A stretch of DNA of 64,000 nucleotides from Prauserella flavalba (GTDB lineage: Bacteria > Actinomycetota > Actinomycetes > Mycobacteriales > Pseudonocardiaceae): contig NZ_MASU01000005.1 in NCBI RefSeq assembly GCF_003202235.1, positions 992,001-1,056,000 on the forward strand, read 5' to 3'. Under the pieces are notes generated by a model. That model saw nothing but the letters and a program-made list of their open reading frames with translations, had not been told where the DNA came from and made no database searches. Position numbers and translations under genes: made by a program. This document shows, one piece after another, positions 50,497 through 59,805 of the stretch; the stretch's first letter is position 1; each line of letters starts with the position of its first letter.

Positions 50497-51822
50497 TCAC
50501 GGCGCCGACGCGCGGAGGTTGTCCCCCGCCGTCTCGGGCACCGTCCACAGGGTCAGCAGGGTGACCACCGACGCGAAGATCATGTAGAAGGCGGGGCTGA
50601 GCGTGCTGCCGGTGGTGGCGACGAGCCATGTCGCGATGAGCTGGTACGGCGCGGCACCGATGACGCCGGCGAGGTTGAAGCCCAGTGAGATCCCGCTGTA
50701 GCGCACGCGGGTCGGGAACAGCTCCGCGAAGATCGTGTACGCGACGCCCTGCACCACGCCGTACGGCACGTTCAGGACGAGCCCGGCCACGAGCGCGAGT
50801 GCCAGGTTTCCCTGCTGCATCAACCAGAAGCACGGTACGGCGAGCACCGCGAAGCCCGCGAAGCCGAACGCGAGGACACGGCGCCTGCCGAGCCGGTCGG
50901 ACAGGCTTCCCGACCACGGCATGAGCGCCACCGGCATGATCGCGATCACCGCGATCAGCCACGTGGTACCAGAGAGCGCGTAGTCCAGCTGCGCGAAGTG
51001 CACCACGAGGTACACCGAGCCGAGCCCGCCGGCGACCATCTGCCCGAAGGCGATCCCGATCACCTGGAACACCGCCTTCGGGTGGCGGCGCACCACCTCG
51101 GTCACGGGCGCCTTCGGTGGCTCGTTCTCGGCGACGAGCTCCTTGAAGATCGGCGAGTCCTCGATCCGCATGCGGTACACGAGGCACAGCACGAGCAGCG
51201 GGAACGCCACGAGGAACGGAATCCGCCACGCCCACGTGGTCATGGCGGAGCCGGCGAAGAGACTGACGAGCCCCACCACCACGGCCGCCGACGACATGCC
51301 CACCGCGATACCGATCGACGTCGCGGAGCCGAACAGGCCGCGGCGCTTGCGTGGCGCGGACTCGGCGACCAGTGCGGCCGCGCCGCCGATCTCCCCGCCG
51401 GCCGAGAAACCCTGCAGCACGCGCAGCACCGCCAGCAGGATCGGCGCGGCGACACCGAGCGCGGCGTAGGTGGGCAGGAGTCCCGTGAGGACGGTCGCCA
51501 CGCCCATCATGACCACGGTGATGAGCAGCACCCGCCGCCTGCCGACGCGGTCGCCGAGCCTGCCGAACACCAGCCCGCCGACCGGGCGGGCGAGAAAGCC
51601 GCTGCCGAACACGGCGAGCGTCGACAGCAGGCCCGCGGCGCTGCTCTCGCCTGGGAAGAACAGCGGCGCGAGCACGACCGTCAGGTAGCCGTACACGGCG
51701 AAGTCGTAGTACTCGACAGCGGTTCCGGCCGCTGCGGCGATGCTCGCCCGGCGGCCGACGGCCGCCAGTTCGGCTTCCGTGTACTTGGCTGAAGTCGCGT
51801 CTGTCCGATCGGTAGTCACCAT
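50497..51822 (-). CDS. MHS-family MFS transporter (metabolite:H+ symporter, ShiA/ProP-like)
   Basis: A 441-residue 12-helix transporter. The MHS signatures are [16 protein letters not shown] at helix 1, [16 protein letters not shown] (motif A) and [20 protein letters not shown]. The substrates of this family include osmolytes, shikimate, alpha-ketoglutarate and aromatic acids. ATG 51822 is used. It may serve the CoA-thioester cluster upstream at 52-57 kb, to which it is next but separated by 170 bases that hold no gene. Confidence 0.88.
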   Translation of the reverse strand: MVTTDRTDATSAKYTEAELAAVGRRASIAAAAGTAVEYYDFAVYGYLTVVLAPLFFPGESSAAGLLSTLAVFGSGFLARPVGGLVFGRLGDRVGRRRVLLITVVMMGVATVLTGLLPTYAALGVAAPILLAVLRVLQGFSAGGEIGGAAALVAESAPRKRRGLFGSATSIGIAVGMSSAAVVVGLVSLFAGSAMTTWAWRIPFLVAFPLLVLCLVYRMRIEDSPIFKELVAENEPPKAPVTEVVRRHPKAVFQVIGIAFGQMVAGGLGSVYLVVHFAQLDYALSGTTWLIAVIAIMPVALMPWSGSLSDRLGRRRVLAFGFAGFAVLAVPCFWLMQQGNLALALVAGLVLNVPYGVVQGVAYTIFAELFPTRVRYSGISLGFNLAGVIGAAPYQLIATWLVATTGSTLSPAFYMIFASVVTLLTLWTVPETAGDNLRASAP

Positions 51823-51991
51823 TGACCGTCCCCGGAGGTTGACTGCGGGCGCCGCCCTCCGGCTGCCCGCGTGTGTCACTAGGATGAGTGAACACGAATC
51901 CGACGTCAAGTTCTTGTCTGAGCCTCGCGGAGAATGATTACCGAGCTGTGACCGTCACCTCGGGGCGGAGCGCGCCGGCGCGAGCGGTCGC

Positions 51992-52423
51992 TCAGTCGCC
52001 CGGCTCCCAGTTGGGCACCACGGTGCCGTCCTCGGCCCGGTCGAAGCGCACCCGCATGGGCTGCCCCGCGGTCAGGACCGGCTCCCCGGCCAGGCGCCCC
52101 ACGAGCCGCGTGCCGTCCGGCTGACCGTCCACGTCGACCACCACCACGGTGTACGGGACCGCGAACGCCGGGTGAACCTGGTGCGTCACCACCGTCCACG
52201 CGTACAGGTGGCCCCGGCCCGGGACCGGTCGCCACTCGCTCTCGTTGCCACCACACGCGAAGCACGCCTGCCGGGGCAGGTGCAGCACCTGGTCGCACGC
52301 CGTGCAGAACCTGAGTACCAGCTCACCCCTGCGGGCCGCGGCGAAGAACCCGGCGGTGTCACGGTCGTGCTCGGCCGGCAGCAGCGGGTGGGCCACGATG
52401 TCGGTGAACGCCACGGACGTCAT
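51992..52423 (-). CDS. DUF35/OB-fold zinc-ribbon protein, acyl-CoA aldolase/thiolase partner
   Basis: A 143-residue protein with a rubredoxin-like zinc ribbon (CTACDQVLHLPRQACFACGG) and an OB-fold (GHLYAWTVVTHQVHPAFAVP). Such proteins bind acyl-CoA and pair with thiolase-like enzymes: BbsA with BbsB, and the DUF35 part of ChsH2 with Ltp2. ATG 52423 overlaps the thiolase stop (ATGA). A stand-alone DUF35 gene implies partnership with that protein. Confidence 0.88.
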   Translation of the reverse strand: MTSVAFTDIVAHPLLPAEHDRDTAGFFAAARRGELVLRFCTACDQVLHLPRQACFACGGNESEWRPVPGRGHLYAWTVVTHQVHPAFAVPYTVVVVDVDGQPDGTRLVGRLAGEPVLTAGQPMRVRFDRAEDGTVVPNWEPGD

Positions 52424-53604
52424 CCCTTCACCAGCAGCAACGCGGAGGTTCCCGGTGGCGGCGCCGAGGTCACGAGGCTCACCTCGGCGCCCTCCACCTG
52501 CGAGGTCGACGTGCCCCGCAATTGCCGCACGCCTTCCAGCACGTGGTTCATCCCGTGGACGTAGCCCTCGGACATGTTGCCGCCCGCGGTATTGCTCGGC
52601 AGCGAACCGCCCCGCCGCAGCGCTCCGCTCTCGGCGAACGGTCCACCCTCGCCCTTGGCGCAGAACCCGAAGTCCTCCAGCTGCAGCAGGACCGTGATCG
52701 TGAAGCAGTCGTAGAACTGCGCGACATCCACATCGGACGGACCGAGCCCCGCCCGGGAGAACAGCGTCCGCGCGGCCGTCGCCGACGGCGTGACCGTGAC
52801 GTCGGGCCGCTGGAGCATCGGGTACATGACCCCGGGCTGCACCCGTGGCCCGGTGGACTGCGTGACCGCGCGGACCAGTACCGCCGGGTGCGGCGAGTCG
52901 GCCGCCCGCTCCGCCGCGGTGACGATCACCGCGCACGCACCGTCGGTCTCCAGGCAGAAGTCGAACAGGCGCAGCGGCAGCGAGATGGGCCGCGCGATCG
53001 CGCACTCCTCCAGCGTCAGCACCCGGTCGTGCATCTGCGCCGCCGGGTTGCGGTTCGCCGCCTCCCGGCAGGCGACCGCGATGTGCGCGAGCGCCTCGTG
53101 TCTCGTTCCGTATGTCGCCATATGTCGCTGGGCGAGCAGCGCGAAGAACTGCCCCGGTGTCACGAGTCCGTAGGGCGCGAAGAACTCCTCGTAGCCACCC
53201 TGCCCGCCGACCCTCGCCGCCGGGTCGGGAGTGCCCTGGCCGAAGCGGCGCCCGGAGCGGCCGTTGAGCGCGCGGTACACGAGCACGGTGGTGGCCTGGC
53301 CCGACAGGATGGCCGCGACGGCCTGGCCGACCATCGCGCAGGGGCCCGATCCGCCGGGCCCCGTCTGCCCCCAGTAGGTCAGGTCGGGGATGCCGAGCGA
53401 CTCCGCGATTCCGCTGTAGGACACCAAGTCGTGGTCGCACGAGACCACGCCGTCGACGTCGGCGACGGTGAGCCCGGCGTCGGCGAGCGCCGCCCGCGCC
53501 GCCTCGGTGGCGAGCGTCAGCTCGCTGCGCCCGCTGTCCTTGGAGAACTCGGTGGCCCCGATGCCGGTGATCGCGCAGCGGTCCCGGTGCGAGTAGCCGG
53601 TCAT
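52420..53604 (-). CDS. Lipid-transfer/SCP-x-type thiolase or acyl-CoA aldolase
   Basis: A 394-residue thiolase-superfamily protein. The signatures are AITGIGATEFSKDSGRSELT at the N-terminus, YDCFTITVLLQLEDFGFCAK near residue 305, and SEGYVHGMNHVLEGVRQLRG near 352. Members with a DUF35 partner carry out retro-aldol cleavage of side-chain hydroxyacyl-CoAs (Ltp2) or thiolysis (BbsB). The active-site tyrosine/histidine pattern is intact by eye; which reaction applies cannot be told from sequence alone. Confidence 0.87.
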   Translation of the reverse strand: MTGYSHRDRCAITGIGATEFSKDSGRSELTLATEAARAALADAGLTVADVDGVVSCDHDLVSYSGIAESLGIPDLTYWGQTGPGGSGPCAMVGQAVAAILSGQATTVLVYRALNGRSGRRFGQGTPDPAARVGGQGGYEEFFAPYGLVTPGQFFALLAQRHMATYGTRHEALAHIAVACREAANRNPAAQMHDRVLTLEECAIARPISLPLRLFDFCLETDGACAVIVTAAERAADSPHPAVLVRAVTQSTGPRVQPGVMYPMLQRPDVTVTPSATAARTLFSRAGLGPSDVDVAQFYDCFTITVLLQLEDFGFCAKGEGGPFAESGALRRGGSLPSNTAGGNMSEGYVHGMNHVLEGVRQLRGTSTSQVEGAEVSLVTSAPPPGTSALLLVKG

Positions 53605-54776
53605 CGGCCCAGCACCGCCTCGGTGTGCTCGCCGAGCCGGGGCGCGCGGCGGGGTCCCTCGGCGGAGAACGCGCTGAACCAGAACGGGCTTCCCGGCTGG
53701 AGCGCGGGCTCACCGCCGTCCTGCTCCACCTCGACGAAGAAGCCCCGCGCGGCCAGGTGCTCGTCACCGAACAGCTCCTCCGGCGCGTTGGTGATGCCGA
53801 TGGGCAGACCGCGCCGCTGTCCCTCGTGGTAGGCCGTGTCGCCGTCCAGCAGCAGGAAGAATACCTCGACCAGTTCCTGCACGTGGGAGAAGTTGGCCTG
53901 CCGGTGCGCGAGGTCGGCGTACTCGGGCTCCACGAGGTCCGCGGCGAGCCCCAGCGAGTCCATCCAGTCGACCAGCGCCTGCCACGGCTTCTGGTCCGCG
54001 AGGATGAGTGCGAAGTAGACCCACCGCCCGTCGGCGCACTGGAACAGTGCGGGCTGTGTCGGTGAGGGCTGTGCGTGCCGGCACGTCTGCCGTCGCACGA
54101 TCGCCCTGGGGTAGAACCAGAAGGGGTTGGCCAGTTCCCCGCTCACCGCGAGCGCGGAGTGCATCGACACGTCCACGACCTGTCCCCTGCCGTCCCGCGT
54201 CCGCTGGAGCAGGGCCAGCAGCAGCCCGGTGTGGGCGAAACTCGCGGCGGTGGCGTAGCCCTGGTTGCCGCCCGGCCGGATCGGCGGAATGGAATGGTCG
54301 TCGTAGCCGCAGGAGTTGAGCGGCCCGCCCAGCGCGAGCCCCACCAGATCGCTGGACCGGTACGACGCCCACGGGCCGTCCAGCCCGAACGGCGTCACCG
54401 CCAGCACGATCAGCCGGGGATGGGCCTCCGCGAGCGCGTGCGGGCCGAGCCCGCACACCGTCGACCGCCCGGTGATCAGCACGTCCGCATCCGCGATGAG
54501 CGCGGCGAGGGCGGCTCGTCCGTCCGCTGTGGACTCGTCGAGCACCACGCTGCGCTTGCTCGTGTTGTACCAGCGGAAATTCAGGCTCGCCTCGGCGTCG
54601 TCGCGCCCGCGTACGAAGGGCCCGGTCCGCCTGCTGGCGGCGCCGCCCGGCGGCTCCACCTTCACCACGTCGGCACCCTGGTCGGCCAGCAGCTTGCCGG
54701 TGTACTCCCCGGCCGGGTCCTCGGACAGCTCGACGACCGTGAGCGCCGCGTACGGGTTGGTGCCCGCTGTCGTCAC
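53601..54776 (-). CDS. Family III CoA-transferase (CaiB/BaiF), first copy
   Basis: A 391-residue CoA-transferase. Typical features are KLLADQGADVVKVEPPGGAA near the N-terminus, YNTSKRSVVLDESTADGRAA and the late GLPIGITNAPEELFGDEHLA. GTG 54776 overlaps the next CoA-transferase stop (GTGA) and the stop overlaps the thiolase start. Two adjacent family III genes may form a heteromer, as for BbsEF. It would activate an organic acid by CoA transfer. Confidence 0.87.
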   Translation of the reverse strand: MTTAGTNPYAALTVVELSEDPAGEYTGKLLADQGADVVKVEPPGGAASRRTGPFVRGRDDAEASLNFRWYNTSKRSVVLDESTADGRAALAALIADADVLITGRSTVCGLGPHALAEAHPRLIVLAVTPFGLDGPWASYRSSDLVGLALGGPLNSCGYDDHSIPPIRPGGNQGYATAASFAHTGLLLALLQRTRDGRGQVVDVSMHSALAVSGELANPFWFYPRAIVRRQTCRHAQPSPTQPALFQCADGRWVYFALILADQKPWQALVDWMDSLGLAADLVEPEYADLAHRQANFSHVQELVEVFFLLLDGDTAYHEGQRRGLPIGITNAPEELFGDEHLAARGFFVEVEQDGGEPALQPGSPFWFSAFSAEGPRRAPRLGEHTEAVLGR

Positions 54777-56059
54777 AGGATCCCCTCCTCGGTCAGTTCG
54801 GCGACCTCGTCCGCAGGCATCCCGAGCAGCGTGGTGAACACGTACTCGTTGTCCTCGCCCAGCAGCGGTGCGGAGCGCCAGTTGTCCTGCTCGGTGCGCG
54901 AGAACAGCACCGGGCTGCCCTCGAAGCGGGCCTCGCCGATCACGGGGTGGTCGAGGTCGAAGAACGTCCCCCGGTGGGCCAGCTGGGGGTCCCGCTCGTC
55001 GAGGTCCCGGGAGTTCTGCACCGCGCCTGCGGCGACACCCGCGGCCTGCAGCCGGTGCATGGTCTCGTGCGCGTCGCGCTCCCGGGTCCACGCCGAGAGG
55101 TGCTCGTCGAGCGCGTCCTGGCTGGCGAAGCGGCCCGCCTGTGTGGCGAACCGGGGGTCGGCCGTCCATTCCGGCGATCCCAGTTCGGCGACGAGGGCTT
55201 TCCAGTCGGCGTCGTCGAACACGGCGATGGCGATCCACCGGTCGTCGCCCGCGGCCGGGTACACGCCGTGCGGCGCGGCCCGCGGATGCTCGAGGCGGTT
55301 GCCCGTTGGGAAGTCCGGCCGCCGGGTGACCGCGCCGTTCGCCGCGACGTCGAGCAGGTCCGGCCCGAGCAGGTTGATGCCGACCTCCACCGCCGACACG
55401 TCGATGAGAGTCCCCGCTCCGGTCAGCTCGCGGTGGAGCACGGCCATCATGATCGCCGCCGAGTTGTAGTAGGCGGCCTGGTTGTCCATGTAGGAGAAGC
55501 CCCAGCCGCTGGGCTCGCGTCCCGGCAGCCCGCTGATGTGGGTCAGGCCGCTGACGGCCTGGATCACGGGGCCGTAGCTGCGGTACTCCGTGTGCGGGCC
55601 GCGGTGGCCGTACCCGCTCATGCGCGCGAAGATCACGTCGGGGCGCAGTTCGCACAGGTGCTCGTAGGTCAGGCCCCAGCGCTCCATCACGCCGGGCGCG
55701 AAGTTCTCGGTGACCACCGACGACGCCGCGATCAGCCGTTCGGCGACCTCGCGCCCGCGCTCGGTGCGCATGTTGATGGTGACGCCGAGCTTGTTGCGGT
55801 TGTAGTTGTTGAACAGCCCGCCCTTGTCGGGGTCCGGGTTGGGGTCCTCCTCGCCGTAGGTGCGCACGTCGCCCTTGTAGAACGGGAGCCTCCGCGGCAT
55901 GTCGAGCCGGGTCCGGTCCTCGATCTTGATGACGTCGGCGCCGAAGTCGGCGAGCATGCGCGTCGCGACGGCACCCACACCCATCCAGCAGAAGTCGGCC
56001 ACCACGAGTCCGGCGAGCGGGCCTCGCCGCTGCCGCGGCCTGCGATCCACGGTCACCAC
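54773..56059 (-). CDS. Family III CoA-transferase (CaiB/BaiF), second copy
   Basis: A 428-residue CoA-transferase with LVVADFCWMGVGAVATRMLA, DVIKIEDRTRLDMPRRLPFY, NRNKLGVTINMRTERGREVA and VVTENFAPGVMERWGLTYEH, all matching the family. The first of two tandem GTG codons (56059) is used, five bases after GGAGGG. About 25% longer at the N-terminal half than the partner copy. One base separates it from the MDR gene stop. Probably acts with the first copy. Confidence 0.87.
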   Translation of the reverse strand: MVTVDRRPRQRRGPLAGLVVADFCWMGVGAVATRMLADFGADVIKIEDRTRLDMPRRLPFYKGDVRTYGEEDPNPDPDKGGLFNNYNRNKLGVTINMRTERGREVAERLIAASSVVTENFAPGVMERWGLTYEHLCELRPDVIFARMSGYGHRGPHTEYRSYGPVIQAVSGLTHISGLPGREPSGWGFSYMDNQAAYYNSAAIMMAVLHRELTGAGTLIDVSAVEVGINLLGPDLLDVAANGAVTRRPDFPTGNRLEHPRAAPHGVYPAAGDDRWIAIAVFDDADWKALVAELGSPEWTADPRFATQAGRFASQDALDEHLSAWTRERDAHETMHRLQAAGVAAGAVQNSRDLDERDPQLAHRGTFFDLDHPVIGEARFEGSPVLFSRTEQDNWRSAPLLGEDNEYVFTTLLGMPADEVAELTEEGIL

Positions 56060-56060
56060 C

Positions 56061-57092
56061 TCAGCCCTCCGTCCTGTCCGTCAGCGACACCACCGTCTTC
56101 CCGACGTTGCCGCCGCCGAGCATGTCCAGGAACGCGGGCCACGCCTGGGTGATCCCACCCCGCACCGTCGTCTCCACGGAGCGGATCGCGCCGGAGCACA
56201 GCCAGCCGGCCATGTCCCGCTCGAAGTCCGGCCGCAGGTCGAGGTGCCGGGTGACGAGGAAGCCCTCCATGCGCAGGCGCCGCCAGATCATGAGCAGCAG
56301 GTTGCGCGGCCCGGGTACGGGCTCCGTCGCGTTGTAGGTGGAGATGGCCCCGCACAGCGCGATGCGGCCCTCCTCCCGCATACACCGGATGGCGCATTCC
56401 AGCTGCTCGCCACCGACGTTGTCGAAGTACACGTCGATCCCGGCGGCACCCGCCCGCTCCAGCGCGGCGGCGAGCAGATCGCGCACCGCCCCGTCGTGGT
56501 AGTCGAAGGCCGCGTCGGCACCCAGTTCCCGGGTCAGGAACGCCACTTTCTCCGCCGATCCCGCACTGCCGATCACCGTGCAGCCCTTGGCCTTGGCGAT
56601 CTGCACCGCCGTGGCACCGACGGCACCAGCCGCGGCGGACACGAACACCGTCTCGCCGGGCTTCAGCGACGCGATGCGCAGGAGCCCGGCGTAGGCCGTC
56701 AGGCCGGTCTGGCCGAGCACGCCCAGGTGCAGGGCGGGGTCGAAACCGCGCACATCGACCGGTTCGGCCTCGGCGGCCTTCACCAGCGCGACCTCCCGCC
56801 AGCCCAGTTCGTGCCGTACCCAGCTACCCTCGGGCAACACCGGATCAGCGGAGGCGATGACCTCGCCCACCGCATGTCCGCTCATGGGCTCGCCGAGCGC
56901 GTAGGGCTCCACATAGGACCTGGCCTCACTCATCCGGCCGCGCATGTACGGCTCCACCGACATGACGGCGTTGCGGACGAGCACCTCGCCGGGCCCGGGA
57001 TCGGGAACGTCGACCGGCACCAGGGCCACGTCGTCGTCGGTGGGCTCACCGACCGGCCTGCGCACCAGCTGCCATTGCCTGCTCGAGGTCAC
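56061..57092 (-). CDS. MDR-superfamily NADP-dependent oxidoreductase (CurA/PTGR-like)
   Basis: A 343-residue zinc-independent MDR enzyme. The NADPH motif is SAAAGAVGATAVQIAKAKGC (about 155-174), with IDVYFDNVGGEQLECAIRCM and AYAGLLRIASLKPGETVFVS as family hallmarks. It reduces alpha,beta-unsaturated ketones or acyl derivatives. It is first in the minus-strand operon that runs to the DUF35 gene, and its promoter carries two CTCATGAGGAATAG sites. Confidence 0.87.
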   Translation of the reverse strand: MTSSRQWQLVRRPVGEPTDDDVALVPVDVPDPGPGEVLVRNAVMSVEPYMRGRMSEARSYVEPYALGEPMSGHAVGEVIASADPVLPEGSWVRHELGWREVALVKAAEAEPVDVRGFDPALHLGVLGQTGLTAYAGLLRIASLKPGETVFVSAAAGAVGATAVQIAKAKGCTVIGSAGSAEKVAFLTRELGADAAFDYHDGAVRDLLAAALERAGAAGIDVYFDNVGGEQLECAIRCMREEGRIALCGAISTYNATEPVPGPRNLLLMIWRRLRMEGFLVTRHLDLRPDFERDMAGWLCSGAIRSVETTVRGGITQAWPAFLDMLGGGNVGKTVVSLTDRTEG

Positions 57093-57142
57093 GGTGCCGC
57101 GGTCCTTTCGCCATTGACGGACGTCCCTCAGCGAGCGAATTG

Positions 57143-57156
57143 CTCATGAGGAATAG
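57143..57156. promoter_or_regulatory. CTCATGAGGAATAG site, copy 1
   Basis: A 14-base element with palindromic core CTCATGAG, 51 bases upstream of the MDR start and just downstream of the -10 of its promoter. Identical to copy 2. It is one of five sites in this island; the GntR protein encoded at 58977 is the likely ligand. Confidence 0.65.
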
Positions 57157-57161
57157 ACCGA

Positions 57162-57189
57162 GATTATGGCGCACCTCACCCCCTGTCAA
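57162..57189 (-). promoter_or_regulatory. Promoter of the MDR-CoA-transferase-thiolase operon
   Basis: On the minus strand TTGACA at 57189-57184 is followed after 16-17 bases by ATAATC/TAATCT (57167-57161). The -35 is perfect. CTCATGAGGAATAG sites flank it on both sides, at 57143-57156 and 57192-57205. Confidence 0.55.
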
Positions 57190-57191
57190 CC

Positions 57192-57205
57192 CTCATGAGG
57201 AATAG
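57192..57205. promoter_or_regulatory. CTCATGAGGAATAG site, copy 2
   Basis: Identical 14-base element to copy 1, 49 bases away (start to start), lying just upstream of the -35 TTGACA of the operon promoter. Two sites flanking one promoter suggest looping or cooperative binding. Confidence 0.65.
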
Positions 57206-57240
57206 GGGCGCGGACGGCCTCGGTCAGCGGCGCCGCGTGC

Positions 57241-57882
57241 TCATGGGTTCGCCGACGGCCTGCGGACACCCAGGGCGTTGGCCCACAACACCGACAGCTG
57301 CTCGGCGGCGGTGTCGAGGTCGTAGTCCGCGTCGCGGGCGGACCAGCGGTACACGAAGTTGCTGACCATTCCGGTGAGCGCCACCGCGGCGTACTCGGGA
57401 TCGAGCGCGGGGTCGGCGATTCCCTTCTGCTGCCAGTGTTCGATCGCGACCGCGATCCGGTGGGCGAACCGGTCGGCGGCGTCCCGGCGCAGCCGCTCCA
57501 CCTCGGGATTGAGCGTCGCCACCTGCTCCCACACGATCATGATCGCGCGGTCCTGCCGGTACGCCTTCAGATAGGCGCGGTTGGCACGGAGGATCTGCCC
57601 GTACGGGTCGGCGGCGCTGGGCTCGTCCGAGGAGCGCTCGGCGGGGTGCCACAGCTCCTCCTCGAGTTCCCTCAGCAGCGCCACGAAGATCTCTTCCTTC
57701 GAGTCGAAGTAGGTGTAGAACGACCCGTGGGCGGCGCCGGCCGTGTCGGCGATGTCGGTGATCCGCGCGTCGGCGAAGCCATCGCGGGCGAAGACCGTCT
57801 TCGCCGCGTCCAGCAGCGCCTGCCTGCTCCGCCTGCCCCTGGCGGTCGCTGGCAACGGACGGACGGCGTCGATGTCGGTCAT
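57241..57882 (-). CDS. TetR-family regulator
   Basis: A 213-residue TetR protein. The helix-turn-helix region is LLDAAKTVFARDGFADARIT and AGAAHGSFYTYFDSKEEIFV (about 22-65). A C-terminal ligand domain typical of acyl-CoA or lipid-responsive TetR proteins follows. ATG 57882 is used. It is divergent from the LLM oxidoreductase and upstream of the CoA-transferase operon; either may be its target. Confidence 0.88.
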   Translation of the reverse strand: MTDIDAVRPLPATARGRRSRQALLDAAKTVFARDGFADARITDIADTAGAAHGSFYTYFDSKEEIFVALLRELEEELWHPAERSSDEPSAADPYGQILRANRAYLKAYRQDRAIMIVWEQVATLNPEVERLRRDAADRFAHRIAVAIEHWQQKGIADPALDPEYAAVALTGMVSNFVYRWSARDADYDLDTAAEQLSVLWANALGVRRPSANP

Positions 57883-58056
57883 GGCGTGAGTCCCCGTGTT
57901 CGGTGTCGGCGCGCTGGCAAACCGGATGCTATCGCCGCGAAGGGCGCGGGCGTGGGAGATCGGCCCGGGCTCCACTCCCCCGTCGGAGCCGCGCGCGCGT
58001 CGGCGACTTCGACGTCAGGTTCATATTACGTGAGATTCGCCGTAAGGTGCATGCGC

Positions 58057-58950
58057 ATGACGGACTCTTTTCGGGTCGGCATCAGCGCCTACGACGTCGA
58101 CGCGGCCGATTTCACCGAACTGGCCGCCGCCGCGGACGGGCTCGGCTTCGACACACTGTGGCTCGGCGAGCACGTGCTCGCGCCGGAATCGGCGAACGAG
58201 ACCGCCCACCCGGCCACCGAAGGCCAGCCACGGCACCACACCGGAGGCCTGCTCGACCCGGCCGTGCGCCTCGTCGACCCGCTCACCACGCTCGCCGCAG
58301 CCGCTGCCCGCACGCGCCGGATCACGCTCGCGACGGGGGTGTACCTGCTGCCGCTGCGGCATCCGCTGGCCACGGCCCGCGTGGTGAGCACCGTGCAGCA
58401 ACTGGCGGGCGGCAGGTTCCACCTCGGCATCGGCGCCGGCTGGCTGGAGGCCGAGTTCGCCGCGCTCGGCATCGACTTCCGCACGCGGTTCAGCCGCATG
58501 GAGGAATGCGTCGACGTCCTCAGGGCGGCCTGGCGTGGTGGCTGGTTCTCCCACTCCGGCAAGCATTTCCGCTTCGGGCGGGTGCACCTTTCGGAGCACC
58601 CGGTGCGCGTTCCGCTGGTTCTCGGCGGCAACTCCGGGCCCGCGCTGCGCCGCGCCGCGCGGCTTGCCGACGGCTGGCTCAGCTCCGGCACACTGGACTA
58701 CGACACCGCGGCCCGGCTGCGTGACCAGCTCGCCGCCGCGGATGCCGCAGAGGGCCGCACGACGCCGTTGCGGTGCTGGTTCCGCATCGAACGGCCCGAT
58801 CCGGTGCTGGCCGGGCGGTTCGCCGCGGAGGGGATGACCGATCTGGTGGTGTGGGCCGACCAGGTCTGGAAAGGGCCCGGCCAGGACGATCGCCGGAATT
58901 CCCTGGCACGGGCCGCCGCTGAACTGGGGGTCGCGCCATCCGGTCCCTAA
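58057..58950 (+). CDS. LLM-class F420-dependent oxidoreductase
   Basis: A 297-residue luciferase-like TIM-barrel enzyme. Diagnostic strings are GFDTLWLGEHVLAPESANET, RITLATGVYLLPLRHPLATA, GGRFHLGIGAGWLEAEFAAL and VLGGNSGPALRRAARLADGW, the pattern of the TIGR03619-type F420 family. Two methionines (58051, 58057) are possible; ATG 58057 better fits the upstream AAGG. It would oxidise or reduce a ketone or alcohol using F420. Confidence 0.85.
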   Translation: MTDSFRVGISAYDVDAADFTELAAAADGLGFDTLWLGEHVLAPESANETAHPATEGQPRHHTGGLLDPAVRLVDPLTTLAAAAARTRRITLATGVYLLPLRHPLATARVVSTVQQLAGGRFHLGIGAGWLEAEFAALGIDFRTRFSRMEECVDVLRAAWRGGWFSHSGKHFRFGRVHLSEHPVRVPLVLGGNSGPALRRAARLADGWLSSGTLDYDTAARLRDQLAAADAAEGRTTPLRCWFRIERPDPVLAGRFAAEGMTDLVVWADQVWKGPGQDDRRNSLARAAAELGVAPSGP

Positions 58951-58951
58951 G

Positions 58952-58959
58952 CTCATGAG
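58952..58959. promoter_or_regulatory. CTCATGAG site before the GntR gene
   Basis: CTCATGAG followed by CAAT, two bases after the LLM stop and 17 before the GntR start. It lies upstream of a -10-like TAGGAT (58965-58970), so it could serve autoregulation. Confidence 0.6.
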
Positions 58960-58976
58960 CAATGTAGGATCGTTCG

Positions 58977-59798
58977 ATGAGCAAAGCGGTGGACACGGCC
59001 TTCCCCCGACCCGGAATCCCCATCCTCTACCGCCCGGGATCGCAGTACCGCCAGGCGCACGCCAGGAACGGCACCACCGCTCAGCGCGGCCCCAAGTCCT
59101 CCGAGCTGGCGGCCGCCGCGATCGTGCGCGACATCGTCGACGACCGGCTGCAGGTGGGTGACCGGCTGCCTTCTGAGGCGGAGATGCTCGCCCACTACAA
59201 CGTCAGCAGGGAGACCCTGCGTGAGGCGCTGCGACTGCTGGAGGTCCAGGGCCTGATCGTCATCCGCCGCGGACCCGGCGGCGGGCCGATGGTCGAACCA
59301 CTCAACGCCGCCTACCTCGCGCGCACGGCGACGCTCTACTTCAAGCTGAGCGGGGCGACCTACGGCGAGCTGTTCGACACCTGGGAGATTCTGGAGCCAC
59401 CGCTGTCGGCCAAGGTCGCCCGCCTGCCCGACCGCGCCCGCAAGGCCGAGGCGTTCGCCCCTTTCCTGGACTACGACCGCGAGCAGCACCAGCGCGACGA
59501 GGTCTTCGAGGACCTCAACAACTTCCACGCGGTGATCGCGCTGCTGAGCGGCAACCGCGTCCTGACCCTGCTCACGCAGGCGGTGACCCACATCGTCACC
59601 GACCACGTGCTGGAGAGCATCGACCCGGTCGCCGAAAGCGATCACATGCTCCACGCCCACACGGCGGTCGCCGAGGCGATCATCGCCGGGCGGCCGAGGA
59701 AGGCTTCGACCCTCATGGAGGAGCACATCGTCACCGTGACGACGAGCTACCGGGAGCGCTTTCCCGAGTTGCTCGACAAGACCATCGAGTGGCGCTAG
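58977..59798 (+). CDS. GntR/FadR-family regulator of the CoA-thioester island
   Basis: A 273-residue FadR-type GntR protein. The winged helix has GDRLPSEAEMLAHYNVSRET and LREALRLLEVQGLIVIRRGP (about 60-100). The FCD effector domain fills about 125-260, with metal-site histidines likely in FHAVIALLSGNR and HAHTAVAEAII. TAGGAT six bases before ATG suggests a leaderless transcript. Its promoter carries a CTCATGAG site, and four more copies lie at the two flanking promoters, making it the probable master regulator. Confidence 0.88.
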   Translation: MSKAVDTAFPRPGIPILYRPGSQYRQAHARNGTTAQRGPKSSELAAAAIVRDIVDDRLQVGDRLPSEAEMLAHYNVSRETLREALRLLEVQGLIVIRRGPGGGPMVEPLNAAYLARTATLYFKLSGATYGELFDTWEILEPPLSAKVARLPDRARKAEAFAPFLDYDREQHQRDEVFEDLNNFHAVIALLSGNRVLTLLTQAVTHIVTDHVLESIDPVAESDHMLHAHTAVAEAIIAGRPRKASTLMEEHIVTVTTSYRERFPELLDKTIEWR

Positions 59799-59805
59799 AG
59801 CCCTT

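Noticed and set aside
48692-51895. A 1067-residue open frame on the minus strand
   Set aside because: It opposes the radical SAM gene and shares DNA with the MHS transporter in another frame; low-complexity Arg/Gly/Ala composition and no motif.
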